Shown piece after piece: positions 44,869-52,381 of a stretch of DNA of 64,000 bases. The stretch comes from Corynebacterium bouchesdurhonense (GTDB taxonomy: Bacteria; Actinomycetota; Actinomycetes; Mycobacteriales; Mycobacteriaceae). The stretch lies in assembly GCF_900078305.2 (NCBI RefSeq), contig NZ_LT546028.1, positions 750,534 through 814,533 of the forward strand, in the 5' to 3' direction. A program made the translations under genes and the position numbers. The notes under the pieces were generated by a model that searched no databases, had not been told where the DNA came from, and saw nothing but the letters and a program-made list of their open reading frames with translations. Position 1 is the first letter of the stretch; the number at the start of each line of letters is the position of its first letter.

Positions 44869-45981
44869 GTGCATGTGAAAACAGGCGACGCGGTGCTCGC
44901 AGGCGCGGCTGCAGTGCTGGCTGCCGCCTACACCGTGGCGGTATTCGGTGACCCAAGCGTCGCCTCCGGATGGGCGCAGGCGGTGCTGTCGTGGGGGTAT
45001 GTTGCGGCGTTTGCGGTGCTCACCGCCAAACCGCGTGTCGCCTCGGCTGCGCTGGTGTCGCTCAATATTGCGTGGGCGCTGGTTTGGCTCGTAGCGCCGG
45101 TGAACCTGGGTTACTCCTTCTGGGTGTTGTCTGTGCCGGTGGCGGCGTTTGTCGCCGGCAGGCTCACGGACAAGCGTTTCGCCTTGGGTGTTCTGGCAGC
45201 GGCGTGTGCGTGGGCGTTCCTCTCCCCGTTTATGTGGACATGGAACGAGCAGCTCGTGCTGTTTTACCGCCGAGGCGCGGACGGCGCGCTCACGTTGGCG
45301 CTGCACTGGGCGGGTTGCGCGGTGGCGTACCTTTTGGGGGCAAACCTTGCGGGGGAGGAAGCAGCGCGCCGCAGGGAGGCGGAGGCGAAAGAGCAGCGGC
45401 TCGCGGCGGCGCGGGTGAACGAGCGACAGGCCATCGCGCGTGACATCCACGACGTGCTGGGGCACTCCTTAACCCTGATCAAGGTGCAGGCCACCGCGGG
45501 TCTCGTCTCTGGCAGGGAGCGCGAAGCACTGCAGCAGATCAATGCGGCCGCGGGCGAGTCGCTCTCGGAAATTCGCCTCCTGGTACGTGGCTTGCGCGAA
45601 AGTGATCGAGGGTTCGCGCCGGTGGCGGGGGTCGCAGACCTGCCCGCGTTGGTGCAGCGCTTCCGCGACGCCGGTCTTGAAGTCGCGCTTGACGCCCCGC
45701 CTATCGACTTTCCGCCGGTGACTTCCCTCACCATCTACCGCATTGTCGCCGAAGCACTGACCAACGCGGCGCGCCACCAGGTAAACCCCGTGGTGTCCGT
45801 GCGCGTCACACCGGGGCCGACGGTAGAGGTAGAGGTGATCTCCACCGGGCAGGAGCGCCCGCAGCCAGGCGCCGGCGTCGGCCTGGAGGGGCTTCGAGAG
45901 CGCGCAGCGAGCGCCGGCGGCGCGCTCGAGGCGTGGCAGGCGGGGGAGACGTTCACCGTGCGCGCGGAGCTGGCAGCATGA
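44869..45981 (+). CDS. NarL-type sensor histidine kinase
   Basis: A 370-residue kinase. About five membrane helices (residues ~8-160) form the sensor, followed by the HisKA_3 box NERQAIARDIHDVLGHSLTLIK (His ~193) and a HATPase with EALTNAARH and GVGLEGLRERA. The GTG start at 44869 follows TAAGCT by eight bases; that -10 box overlaps a copy of the GCTTNTCGACG motif. It overlaps the regulator gene by four bases. With the ABC exporter downstream it resembles systems sensing cell-envelope stress or antimicrobial peptides; the signal is unknown. Confidence 0.92.
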   Translation: MHVKTGDAVLAGAAAVLAAAYTVAVFGDPSVASGWAQAVLSWGYVAAFAVLTAKPRVASAALVSLNIAWALVWLVAPVNLGYSFWVLSVPVAAFVAGRLTDKRFALGVLAAACAWAFLSPFMWTWNEQLVLFYRRGADGALTLALHWAGCAVAYLLGANLAGEEAARRREAEAKEQRLAAARVNERQAIARDIHDVLGHSLTLIKVQATAGLVSGREREALQQINAAAGESLSEIRLLVRGLRESDRGFAPVAGVADLPALVQRFRDAGLEVALDAPPIDFPPVTSLTIYRIVAEALTNAARHQVNPVVSVRVTPGPTVEVEVISTGQERPQPGAGVGLEGLRERAASAGGALEAWQAGETFTVRAELAA

Positions 45982-46616
45982 TCCGGATCCTGCTGGCTGA
46001 CGATCAGTCGTTGCTGCTCAACGCGCTTGCGACCATTCTAGGTGCCGAAGACGACATCACCGTAGCGGCCACTGCGGTCAACGGGGCGGAGGCTGTGGAG
46101 AAGGCGCGGGTGCACCGCATCGACGTCGCCGTGTTGGATATCCGCATGCCGGTGCTTGATGGCATCGCGGCCGCCCGCGCGATCATGGAGATGGGCCCGC
46201 GGGTGATTATGCTGACCACGTTCGACGACGACGTCCTCATCCACTCAGCCATCGACGCCGGTGTGCACGGATTCCTGCTCAAGGACGCGGAGCCAGACGT
46301 CCTTGCTGGGGCGGTGCGCGCTGTTGCCCACGGCGAATCGGTGCTCGCGCCCGCGGTGACCGGGAGGGTCATGCAGTGGGTTCGCGGCGGTGCAGGCGAC
46401 CCGGACGCGGGCAAGAGGCTCGATGAACTCACCGCCCGCGAGCGCGACGTGCTCGCCGAGATCGGCCGCGGTGCCACAAACGCGGAGATTGCCGCCACGC
46501 TCTTCATCGCCGAAACGACTGTCAAAACGCACGTGTCAAGCCTGCTGTCGAAGCTCGGCGTGCGAGACCGGGTGGCGCTGGCGCTGCTCGCCCAGCGGGC
46601 TGGCATCTCCTCCTAG
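45978..46616 (+). CDS. LuxR/NarL-family response regulator
   Basis: A 212-residue protein. Receiver: ILLADDQSLLLNAL, phospho-Asp in VAVLDIRMPVLDG (~53), switch Thr in MLTTFDDD, Lys in FLLKDAEPD. Output HTH: LTARERDVLAEIGRGATNAEIA and ETTVKTHVSSLLSKL. ATGA overlap with the kinase. The CCTCC/GGAGG palindromes on both sides of the pair are candidate binding sites. Confidence 0.94.
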   Translation: MIRILLADDQSLLLNALATILGAEDDITVAATAVNGAEAVEKARVHRIDVAVLDIRMPVLDGIAAARAIMEMGPRVIMLTTFDDDVLIHSAIDAGVHGFLLKDAEPDVLAGAVRAVAHGESVLAPAVTGRVMQWVRGGAGDPDAGKRLDELTARERDVLAEIGRGATNAEIAATLFIAETTVKTHVSSLLSKLGVRDRVALALLAQRAGISS

Positions 46617-46624
46617 AGGAGGAG
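46607..46624. promoter_or_regulatory. CTCCTCC-TAGA-GGAGGAG operator before the ABC genes
   Basis: A 7-bp perfect inverted repeat with a 4-base spacer; the regulator's stop codon is inside it. It shares the CCTCC-TANN-GGAGG core with the site at 44815 and lies about 60 bases before the ABC ATPase start, so coregulation by the upstream response regulator is likely. As RNA it could also fold into a hairpin. Confidence 0.55.
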
Positions 46625-46680
46625 GCAGATTGGTCCCGCCGGCCGATGTGGCGAGCCCGCCCGCCGCGGACGATAAAGCC

Positions 46681-47382
46681 ATGACTGACACTCAACTCGC
46701 TTGCCGCGGCGTGGACGTCTCCTTCGGCGACCACCACGTGCTGCGCGACATCTCACTGACCACCACACCCGGCCGCGTCCATGCGCTGCTGGGCCCCAAC
46801 GGGGCCGGCAAATCGACGCTGATGTCGGTCCTTCTGGGCCTGCTTGAACCGGACGCGGGCGAGGTGACGCTGATGGGCAAGCCGCTCACCCGCGATGCGC
46901 TGCGGCACGTGGGCGCCTCGGTCAACGACCCGGCCGTCTACAGCCACCTAAGCGCCCGCAACAACCTACGCGTGCACACTACGTTGCTCGGATTGCCTGA
47001 CTCGGAGGCAGACCGGGTGCTTGAGCTTGTTGGCCTGCAGGCGGCCGGCAAGAAAAAGGCAGGGACCTTCTCCACCGGCATGAAAGGCAGGCTTGCGTTG
47101 GCGCAGGCGTTGCTGGGTGAGCCAGAGGTGCTCATCCTGGACGAGCCGCAAAACGGCCTCGACCCGGAGGGTATCGCCCACCTGCGCGCTTACCTCAGGG
47201 ATTACGCCAGCGCGGGGCGCACTGTCTTAGTCAGCTCCCACCAGCTCGGCGAGGTGCTGCATATGGCCGACGACGCCACCGTCATTGCCGGCGGCAGCGT
47301 CCGCTTCACCGGCGAACTCGTGGAATTGGGCCCAAACCTGGAGGAGTCTTTCTTCCGCCTCACCGCGGGAGGCGGACGATGA
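46681..47382 (+). CDS. ABC exporter ATP-binding subunit
   Basis: A 233-residue ATPase. Walker A LLGPNGAGKSTLM, signature TFSTGMKGRLALAQAL (a CcmA-like STGMK variant), Walker B VLILDEPQNGLDPEG, and H-loop VSSHQLGEV. The YSHLSARNNLR stretch is common in antimicrobial-peptide and drug exporters. It overlaps the permease gene by four bases. Confidence 0.93.
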   Translation: MTDTQLACRGVDVSFGDHHVLRDISLTTTPGRVHALLGPNGAGKSTLMSVLLGLLEPDAGEVTLMGKPLTRDALRHVGASVNDPAVYSHLSARNNLRVHTTLLGLPDSEADRVLELVGLQAAGKKKAGTFSTGMKGRLALAQALLGEPEVLILDEPQNGLDPEGIAHLRAYLRDYASAGRTVLVSSHQLGEVLHMADDATVIAGGSVRFTGELVELGPNLEESFFRLTAGGGR

Positions 47383-48797
47383 GTCTGCTACGCGCAGAAT
47401 GGATCCGTGCCAAAGGCTCGATGCTGTGGTGGCTCGCCGGAGCGGGTCTATTCCTCGGCCTGCTGCTGACCGCGTTTTCGCTTGTCGGCGAGGTAAACGC
47501 CGCCAGAGACCTGCTGTACCCCCAGGGGTTGCTCGTTACCGGCATGGCTGCGCCGGCGGCGGCGCTGTTCGCGGGTCTTGCTGAAGACCGTGAGCGCGAC
47601 GCGCGCGCCGGGGGCACGCTCTGGCGGCCGGTTGCTCCCATAGGCACCCGTGCTGCGCGTATCGCGGTAGTGTGGCTGGCCCTGGCAGTCTTTGTCGCCC
47701 TCGACTTCGCCGTGCCGTTCGCGGCGGTGCTAGCGCTTGGCCTGGGCAGTGCGGGAACCATCGCGGTCGTTGCTGTGTTCGTGTGGCTTGGCATGCTCGG
47801 CCCGGCTGGATTGGCTGCCGCTGCCACCCGGCGCATCGGGTTGCTGCCCACGCTGGTCGCGGCTTTCGGCTTTACCATCGAGCTCGGCTATTTCACCGAA
47901 CGCAGCTGGTGGTGGGCCAACCCGGGAGCCTGGCCTGCGCGCCTCACCCTGCCCGCGATGGGGTTGCACTTTAACCTCCTGCCGCTGGAAGGCACCTCGC
48001 CTATGGCTGACGAGTCGCCTCTGCCCGCGCTCGCGCTCACCCTGGTGTTAGCCGTAGTCGGGTTCGTCGCCGCTGCGCTTACCCCGCGCCGCGCCCGGCC
48101 CCTGCTCGCCCACCGGATTATCCACGCGGTGGGCGCTCCCGTCGCCGTGGGGCCGGCCACGCAGCGGCCCGAGCGCACCGGTTTCGTGTCTGCGTTGCAA
48201 GGGGTCGCGAGGGCGGGGCGGACGCCGTCGTTAAGCGTGGTGCTCGTGCTCACAGCCCTCGTGCTGGTGTTTGGCGCCCGCTACCCGGCCGATGTGCGCG
48301 GGGCGCTGTTCGCCTATGCGATCCTGCCGGTCGGCGCGGGGGTGCTGCCAACGCTCGTGTGGCCGCGCATTCGCCCGGCGTGGGCGCTCATGCAGATTGA
48401 ACACTCGCAGGTGAGAACCGCGCTTGCGGCGTGGTTTATCTGCATCGTTGTGCTGGTGTGCATGTTCGCCGGTGTGCTTGTAGGCGATGCCCGTTTCGCC
48501 TTTATCTCGTTGCTTGCGGGCGCTGTTCTCACGCTCGCCTCGCTGGCAGTGACCGTGCGCTTCGGCGTGATGTGGGCGCTGGCCGCGACCGTTGTAGTCA
48601 CTATCGTCTCCGCCACGATCGGCGGCGACGTGCTGGCGGAGTCCGCGCTGTGGATCGTTGCCGTGCCGGCCTGGCCGGTCACCGCTACCGGCGCGCGGGT
48701 TTGGGTCGCTTGCGGACTTGGGGTAGTCCTGCTCGCCCTGGTTTCAGCCGCGCTACTCCGGGCACTGAAGGGGATGCGCCCTGCCCGCCGCGTCTAG
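47379..48797 (+). CDS. ABC exporter permease subunit
   Basis: A 472-residue protein with about twelve hydrophobic segments, starting LLRAEWIRAKGSMLWWLAG, the usual opening of ABC-2 type permeases. It is larger than the six-helix norm and looks like two permease halves fused. It ends convergent with menB, overlapping by four bases. Substrate unknown. Confidence 0.85.
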   Translation: MSLLRAEWIRAKGSMLWWLAGAGLFLGLLLTAFSLVGEVNAARDLLYPQGLLVTGMAAPAAALFAGLAEDRERDARAGGTLWRPVAPIGTRAARIAVVWLALAVFVALDFAVPFAAVLALGLGSAGTIAVVAVFVWLGMLGPAGLAAAATRRIGLLPTLVAAFGFTIELGYFTERSWWWANPGAWPARLTLPAMGLHFNLLPLEGTSPMADESPLPALALTLVLAVVGFVAAALTPRRARPLLAHRIIHAVGAPVAVGPATQRPERTGFVSALQGVARAGRTPSLSVVLVLTALVLVFGARYPADVRGALFAYAILPVGAGVLPTLVWPRIRPAWALMQIEHSQVRTALAAWFICIVVLVCMFAGVLVGDARFAFISLLAGAVLTLASLAVTVRFGVMWALAATVVVTIVSATIGGDVLAESALWIVAVPAWPVTATGARVWVACGLGVVLLALVSAALLRALKGMRPARRV

Positions 48798-49813
48798 TAG
48801 TAGTAGGGGAACTGCTCCCAGTTCGGCGCGCGCTTCTCCAGGAAGGAGTCGCGGCCCTCCACGGCCTCGTCGGTCATGTACGCCAGGCGGGTCGCCTCGC
48901 CGGCGAAGACCTGCTGGCCCATCAGGCCGTCGTCGGTGAGGTTGAAGGCGAACTTGAGCATGCGCTGCGCGGTGGGGGACTTGCCGTTGATCTCGCGCGC
49001 CGCCTCGATCGCGGTCTGCTCCAGTTCCCCGTGGTCCGCCACGATGTTCACCGCGCCCATGCGCTGCATTTCCTCGGCGGTGTAGGTGCGGCCGAGGAAG
49101 AAGATTTCGCGCGCGAACTTCTGGCCCACCATCTTGGCCAGGTACGCGGAGCCGTAGCCTGCGTCGAAGGAGCCCACGTCCGCGTCGGTCTGCTTGAAGC
49201 GAGCCTCTTGGCGCGACGCGATGGTCAGGTCGCACACAACGTGCAGCGAGTGCCCGCCGCCGGCCGCCCACCCGTTGACCACCGCGATGACCACCTTGGG
49301 CATCGTGCGGATGAGCCGCTGCACCTCGAGGATGTGCAGGCGCCCGCCCTCCGCCTTGGTGCGCGCGGCATCGACTTCGTTGTCGTCGCCGCTGTACTGG
49401 TACCCCGATCGGCCCCGAATCCGCTGGTCCCCGCCCGAGCAAAACGCCCAGCCGCCGTCCTTCGGGCTCGGTCCGTTGCCAGTTAGGAGCACTGTGCCTA
49501 TCGACGCATCCCTTCTCGCGTCATCCAGCGCCCTATACAGCTCGTCCACGGTGTGCGGACGGAAGGCGTTGCGCACCTCGGGGCGGTCGAAGGCGATGCG
49601 CACGATCCCGTCCTTGCGCTCGGTGCCGACGTGGCGGTGGTACGTGATGTCCGTGAAGTCGAATCCTTCCACCTCGCGCCACTGGGACGGGTCGAAGGGC
49701 TGCTCGGTGGAGTACTGCGGGCGCGGGTGGCCGTGCTGGTGGCCGTGCTGCTGGCCGCGTTGGTGACCGTGCTGCTGGCCGTGCTGGTGCGGTTGCTCGG
49801 GGGTGTCGCTCAT
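48794..49813 (-). CDS. menB: 1,4-dihydroxy-2-naphthoyl-CoA synthase with His-rich N-terminus
   Basis: Crotonase-fold enzyme closing o-succinylbenzoyl-CoA to DHNA-CoA. 339 residues. CSGGDQRIRG and VVNGWAAGGGHSLHVVCDLTIAS form the oxyanion hole, DADVGSFDAGYG and the C-terminal FPYYY are MenB hallmarks. The first ~30 residues are a Gln-His-Gly repeat (HGQQHGHQRGQQHGHQHGHP) with nine or more His, absent from the catalytic fold and encoded by tandem 9-12 base units. ATG 49813 follows TACGAT by seven bases. Confidence 0.94.
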   Translation of the reverse strand: MSDTPEQPHQHGQQHGHQRGQQHGHQHGHPRPQYSTEQPFDPSQWREVEGFDFTDITYHRHVGTERKDGIVRIAFDRPEVRNAFRPHTVDELYRALDDARRDASIGTVLLTGNGPSPKDGGWAFCSGGDQRIRGRSGYQYSGDDNEVDAARTKAEGGRLHILEVQRLIRTMPKVVIAVVNGWAAGGGHSLHVVCDLTIASRQEARFKQTDADVGSFDAGYGSAYLAKMVGQKFAREIFFLGRTYTAEEMQRMGAVNIVADHGELEQTAIEAAREINGKSPTAQRMLKFAFNLTDDGLMGQQVFAGEATRLAYMTDEAVEGRDSFLEKRAPNWEQFPYYY

Positions 49814-49906
49814 GAAGCCGATCGTACGTGGCGCCCCGCGCCGCCCGGCGCTTCCTGTGAACGAAGGAGGGGGGTGCGTTTCGCGCCGGCGATCCAGGCA
49901 GATACC

Positions 49907-49948
49907 TGCAATCCGGCACATAGATTCCGGATTGCAACATTGTGCCGG
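49907..49948. repeat. Nested inverted repeats upstream of menB
   Basis: TGCAATCCGG (49907-49916) and CCGGATTGCA (49927-49936) are perfect 10-bp arms around a 10-base spacer. CCGGCACA (49913-49920) pairs instead with TGTGCCGG (49941-49948). The two helices exclude each other. They lie between the menB start and the DUF202 gene 3' end, possibly an operator or an attenuator for menB. Confidence 0.6.
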
Positions 49949-50003
49949 GTTCCGCAAAAAGCAACACACCCTCCTCCGCCGCTCACAGGAAACATCCAGG
50001 CTT

Positions 50004-50051
50004 GCTCAGCGCAGCGCCACCAGCAGCGCTCAGCGCAGCGCCACCAGCAGC
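50004..50051. repeat. 24-bp tandem duplication at a gene 3' end
   Basis: The same 24 bases (beginning GCTCAGCGCAGCG) occur twice head to tail. The second copy holds the last codons and stop of the DUF202 gene; the first is a duplicate left outside the gene. Confidence 0.85.
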
Positions 50052-50383
50052 GCCGCGCCCAGCCCCATCGCCGTCACGGCACCCGTGAGCACCAGCACCC
50101 GGGCCGCGTTCGGCGAGACGGATTCCTCGCGCAGCCCCTCCACGGTGCGGGCGTAATCCGAACGCGAGGACGCCACCACGTACACCGCCGCGAGCAGCAG
50201 CACGGCCATCAGCGCGAACACCCCGCGGCCGTACACGCCGGCCCACCGCATCGTGATGGACGCGGCGACCAGCATCGAGATCGTAGTGCGCGTCCAGGAC
50301 ATGGTGGTGCGCTCCGGTTGCAGGCCGGCGTCGCCGTGCGGCTCGGGGAGCGGCTCGGGGCGGATCAGGTCGGGGGTGTGCAC
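50030..50383 (-). CDS. DUF202-family membrane protein
   Basis: A 117-residue protein with three membrane helices after a polar start. ERTTMSWTRTTISMLVA is the DUF202 signature. It follows the related YidH-like gene on the same strand after ten bases; GTG 50383 is the start. The two genes look like an old duplication forming a hetero-oligomer. Function unknown. Confidence 0.82.
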   Translation of the reverse strand: MHTPDLIRPEPLPEPHGDAGLQPERTTMSWTRTTISMLVAASITMRWAGVYGRGVFALMAVLLLAAVYVVASSRSDYARTVEGLREESVSPNAARVLVLTGAVTAMGLGAALLVALR

Positions 50384-50393
50384 GCGGCCCGCC

Positions 50394-50774
50394 TTACACG
50401 GAGATCATCACGGCGGTCACGGCCAGCGCCGCGAAGACGATCAGGGAAAGCACCGGGATGATTGCCGGCACGGGTAGCGGCTTGCCGTCGCGAAGCGCCC
50501 GCTCAACGTGCACCCACCGCACCGCCGCCCCCCCGGCGATGAACAGCCCCGCGGTGATCACCAGCAGCGCTACGGCCTTTTGGTAGGAGGGGTGGATGCC
50601 GTCGATGTCGAAGGCCCCGAGCGCGATCCCGCCCGCCAAAAATGCGAGCGCCGTGCGGGTCCATGCGAGGTACGTGCGCTCGTTGGCGAGCGTGAACCGC
50701 GGATCCGGCTCCTTGCCGCCGGGAAACAGCCGCCGGGCCAGCCGGGAGCGCTCGTCGCCTCCGTTCGTGCTCAT
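50394..50774 (-). CDS. YidH/DUF202-family membrane protein
   Basis: A 126-residue protein: basic N-terminus with RFTLANERTYLAWTRTALAFLAGG, the DUF202 motif, then three membrane helices. ATG 50774 follows TAGCGT by eight bases on the minus strand. That box overlaps by two bases the TACGCT box of menC, making a second compact bidirectional promoter. Function unknown. Confidence 0.85.
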   Translation of the reverse strand: MSTNGGDERSRLARRLFPGGKEPDPRFTLANERTYLAWTRTALAFLAGGIALGAFDIDGIHPSYQKAVALLVITAGLFIAGGAAVRWVHVERALRDGKPLPVPAIIPVLSLIVFAALAVTAVMISV

Positions 50775-50782
50775 ACTCCGCC

Positions 50783-50792
50783 ACGCTACGCT
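50783..50792. promoter_or_regulatory. Overlapping back-to-back -10 boxes (DUF202 pair / menC)
   Basis: ACGCTACGCT reads TAGCGT leftward, eight bases from ATG 50774, and TACGCT rightward, seven bases from ATG 50800. Both genes would be leaderless. Confidence 0.6.
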
Positions 50793-50799
50793 GGCCGCC

Positions 50800-51801
50800 A
50801 TGACCCCGCCCGCCCCACGCCCGCTCCCCACCGCCGAGGAGATCCTCGAGCGCGCGCACGTGGTGGCGTTGCCCATGGCGGTGCGCTTCCGTGGCATCAC
50901 CACGCGCGAGGCGCTGCTTATCGACGGCCCCCGCGGCTGGGGCGAGTTCTCCCCTTTCCTCGAGTACGGAGCGGCCGAGTCCGCGGCGTGGCTGCGCGCC
51001 GGCCTGGAGGCCGCCTTCGAGGGCCTGCCCGAGGCCGAGGGTGCCGTGGAGGTCAACGGCACCGTCCCCGCCGTTGCGCCCGGCGAGGTGGAGGAGATCC
51101 TCGAGCGCTACCCGGGTGTGAGCACGTTCAAGGTCAAGGTGGCCGAGCGGGGGCAGTCGCTTGCGCAGGACACCGCCCGCGTCAACCGCGTCCGGGCCCT
51201 GCGCCCCGGCGCGCGCATCCGCGTCGACGCGAACCGCGGGTGGAGCGTGGAGGAGGCCGTCGAGGCGGAGCGTGCCCTGACCGAAACGGGGGAGCTGGAG
51301 TACATCGAGCAGCCGTGCCGCACGGTGGAGGAGCTCGCCGAGGTGCGCTCCCGCGTGCGCACTCCGATCGCCGCGGACGAGTCCATCCGCCGCGCCTCGG
51401 ATCCGCTGCGGGTGGTTGAGGTGGGGGCGGCTGATGTGGGCGTCGTCAAGCAAGCTCCACTTGGCGGGGTACGCAACACGCTGCGCATCGGGCGCGAGCT
51501 GGGACTCGAGCTGACGGTGGCGAGCGCGCTGGACACCGCGGTGGGCATCAACGCGGGCTTGGTGGCGGCGAAGCTCGCCTCCTCGCGCGCGGCGGGGCTG
51601 GCCACCCAGCGGCTGTTTGCGGAGGACGTGGCCGAGGAGCGGAAGCTTATCGACGGCACCTTCACCACCGCCCCCTCCATCCCCGACCCGGACCGGCTGC
51701 GCGGCCTCGTGGCGCCGCCCGAGCGCCGCGACTGGTGGTTCGCGCGCGTGCGCGAGTGCCTGCCGTACCTGGAGCGCGGTCTATCCTTTGGCCATGGATA
51801 A
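50800..51801 (+). CDS. menC: o-succinylbenzoate synthase
   Basis: Enolase-superfamily dehydratase of 333 residues. Catalytic Lys pair in FKVKVAE (~109), metal Asp in RIRVDANRGW (~146), Glu in YIEQPC (~171), Asp in IAADESIRR (~194) and Lys in VGVVKQAPLGG (~217) are all present. ATG 50800 follows TACGCT by seven bases. The next gene overlaps its stop by eight bases. Confidence 0.95.
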   Translation: MTPPAPRPLPTAEEILERAHVVALPMAVRFRGITTREALLIDGPRGWGEFSPFLEYGAAESAAWLRAGLEAAFEGLPEAEGAVEVNGTVPAVAPGEVEEILERYPGVSTFKVKVAERGQSLAQDTARVNRVRALRPGARIRVDANRGWSVEEAVEAERALTETGELEYIEQPCRTVEELAEVRSRVRTPIAADESIRRASDPLRVVEVGAADVGVVKQAPLGGVRNTLRIGRELGLELTVASALDTAVGINAGLVAAKLASSRAAGLATQRLFAEDVAEERKLIDGTFTTAPSIPDPDRLRGLVAPPERRDWWFARVRECLPYLERGLSFGHG

Positions 51802-52342
51802 CCAGACGCGGCAGTTCGGTGGAGCGGGCGAGGAGCCCCGCCCGCGGCCGAAGCAGTACATCCCGGAGACGAGCTATGGGCAGCCGGAGTACCAAGAGCC
51901 GTACTACGAACCCGCGCCCCAGTACGCACCCCAGTACGCGCCCCAGTACGCCGAGCAATACTCCCAGCCCGCACCGGAAAAGCGCGACAACGTGCCCGCG
52001 ATCGTCGTCGGCGTGCTCTTCGCTATCGCGGCGGTGGCGGCCACCGTTTTGTTCTTCCTCTGGCGCGGCGCGACGGCCGAGGCGGACAAGCCTCCGGTTA
52101 CGGTCACGCAGACCCAGACGGTGACCACCACGGAAACCACCACGAAGCGGCCCTCGTTGTTCGGCCGCGACGGGGAGAGCGCCACGAGCGTGACCGCGCC
52201 GCAGGAGCCGGCTCCCCAGAACCCGGCCGTGCCGGGCGAGCCGGCCGCGCCGGGGCTACCCGCGATCGAGGTGCCGCCGGAGCTGCGGGACATCTTCGAC
52301 GAGCTGCGCGACGGCGCGGAGTCCGTAATCCAGGGCCAGTAG
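51794..52342 (+). CDS. Single-pass membrane protein with Tyr/Pro-rich cytoplasmic part
   Basis: A 182-residue protein. An N-terminal cytoplasmic region has a PQYA repeat (PQYAPQYAPQYAEQYS), then one membrane helix (~78-97), then an exported Thr/Pro-rich stretch and a short acidic C-terminal helix. ATG 51794 follows TATCCT by six bases. No domain is recognised. Its location between menC and menD is the only clue. Confidence 0.78.
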   Translation: MDNQTRQFGGAGEEPRPRPKQYIPETSYGQPEYQEPYYEPAPQYAPQYAPQYAEQYSQPAPEKRDNVPAIVVGVLFAIAAVAATVLFFLWRGATAEADKPPVTVTQTQTVTTTETTTKRPSLFGRDGESATSVTAPQEPAPQNPAVPGEPAAPGLPAIEVPPELRDIFDELRDGAESVIQGQ

Positions 52343-52381
52343 GGCTGGGTGGCACGCGGCGAGGGAAGTAGGGTGATCGGC

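Noticed and set aside
49810..49995. 61-codon minus-strand open frame upstream of menB
   Set aside because: It overlaps the inverted repeats and the menB promoter, and has no coding character.
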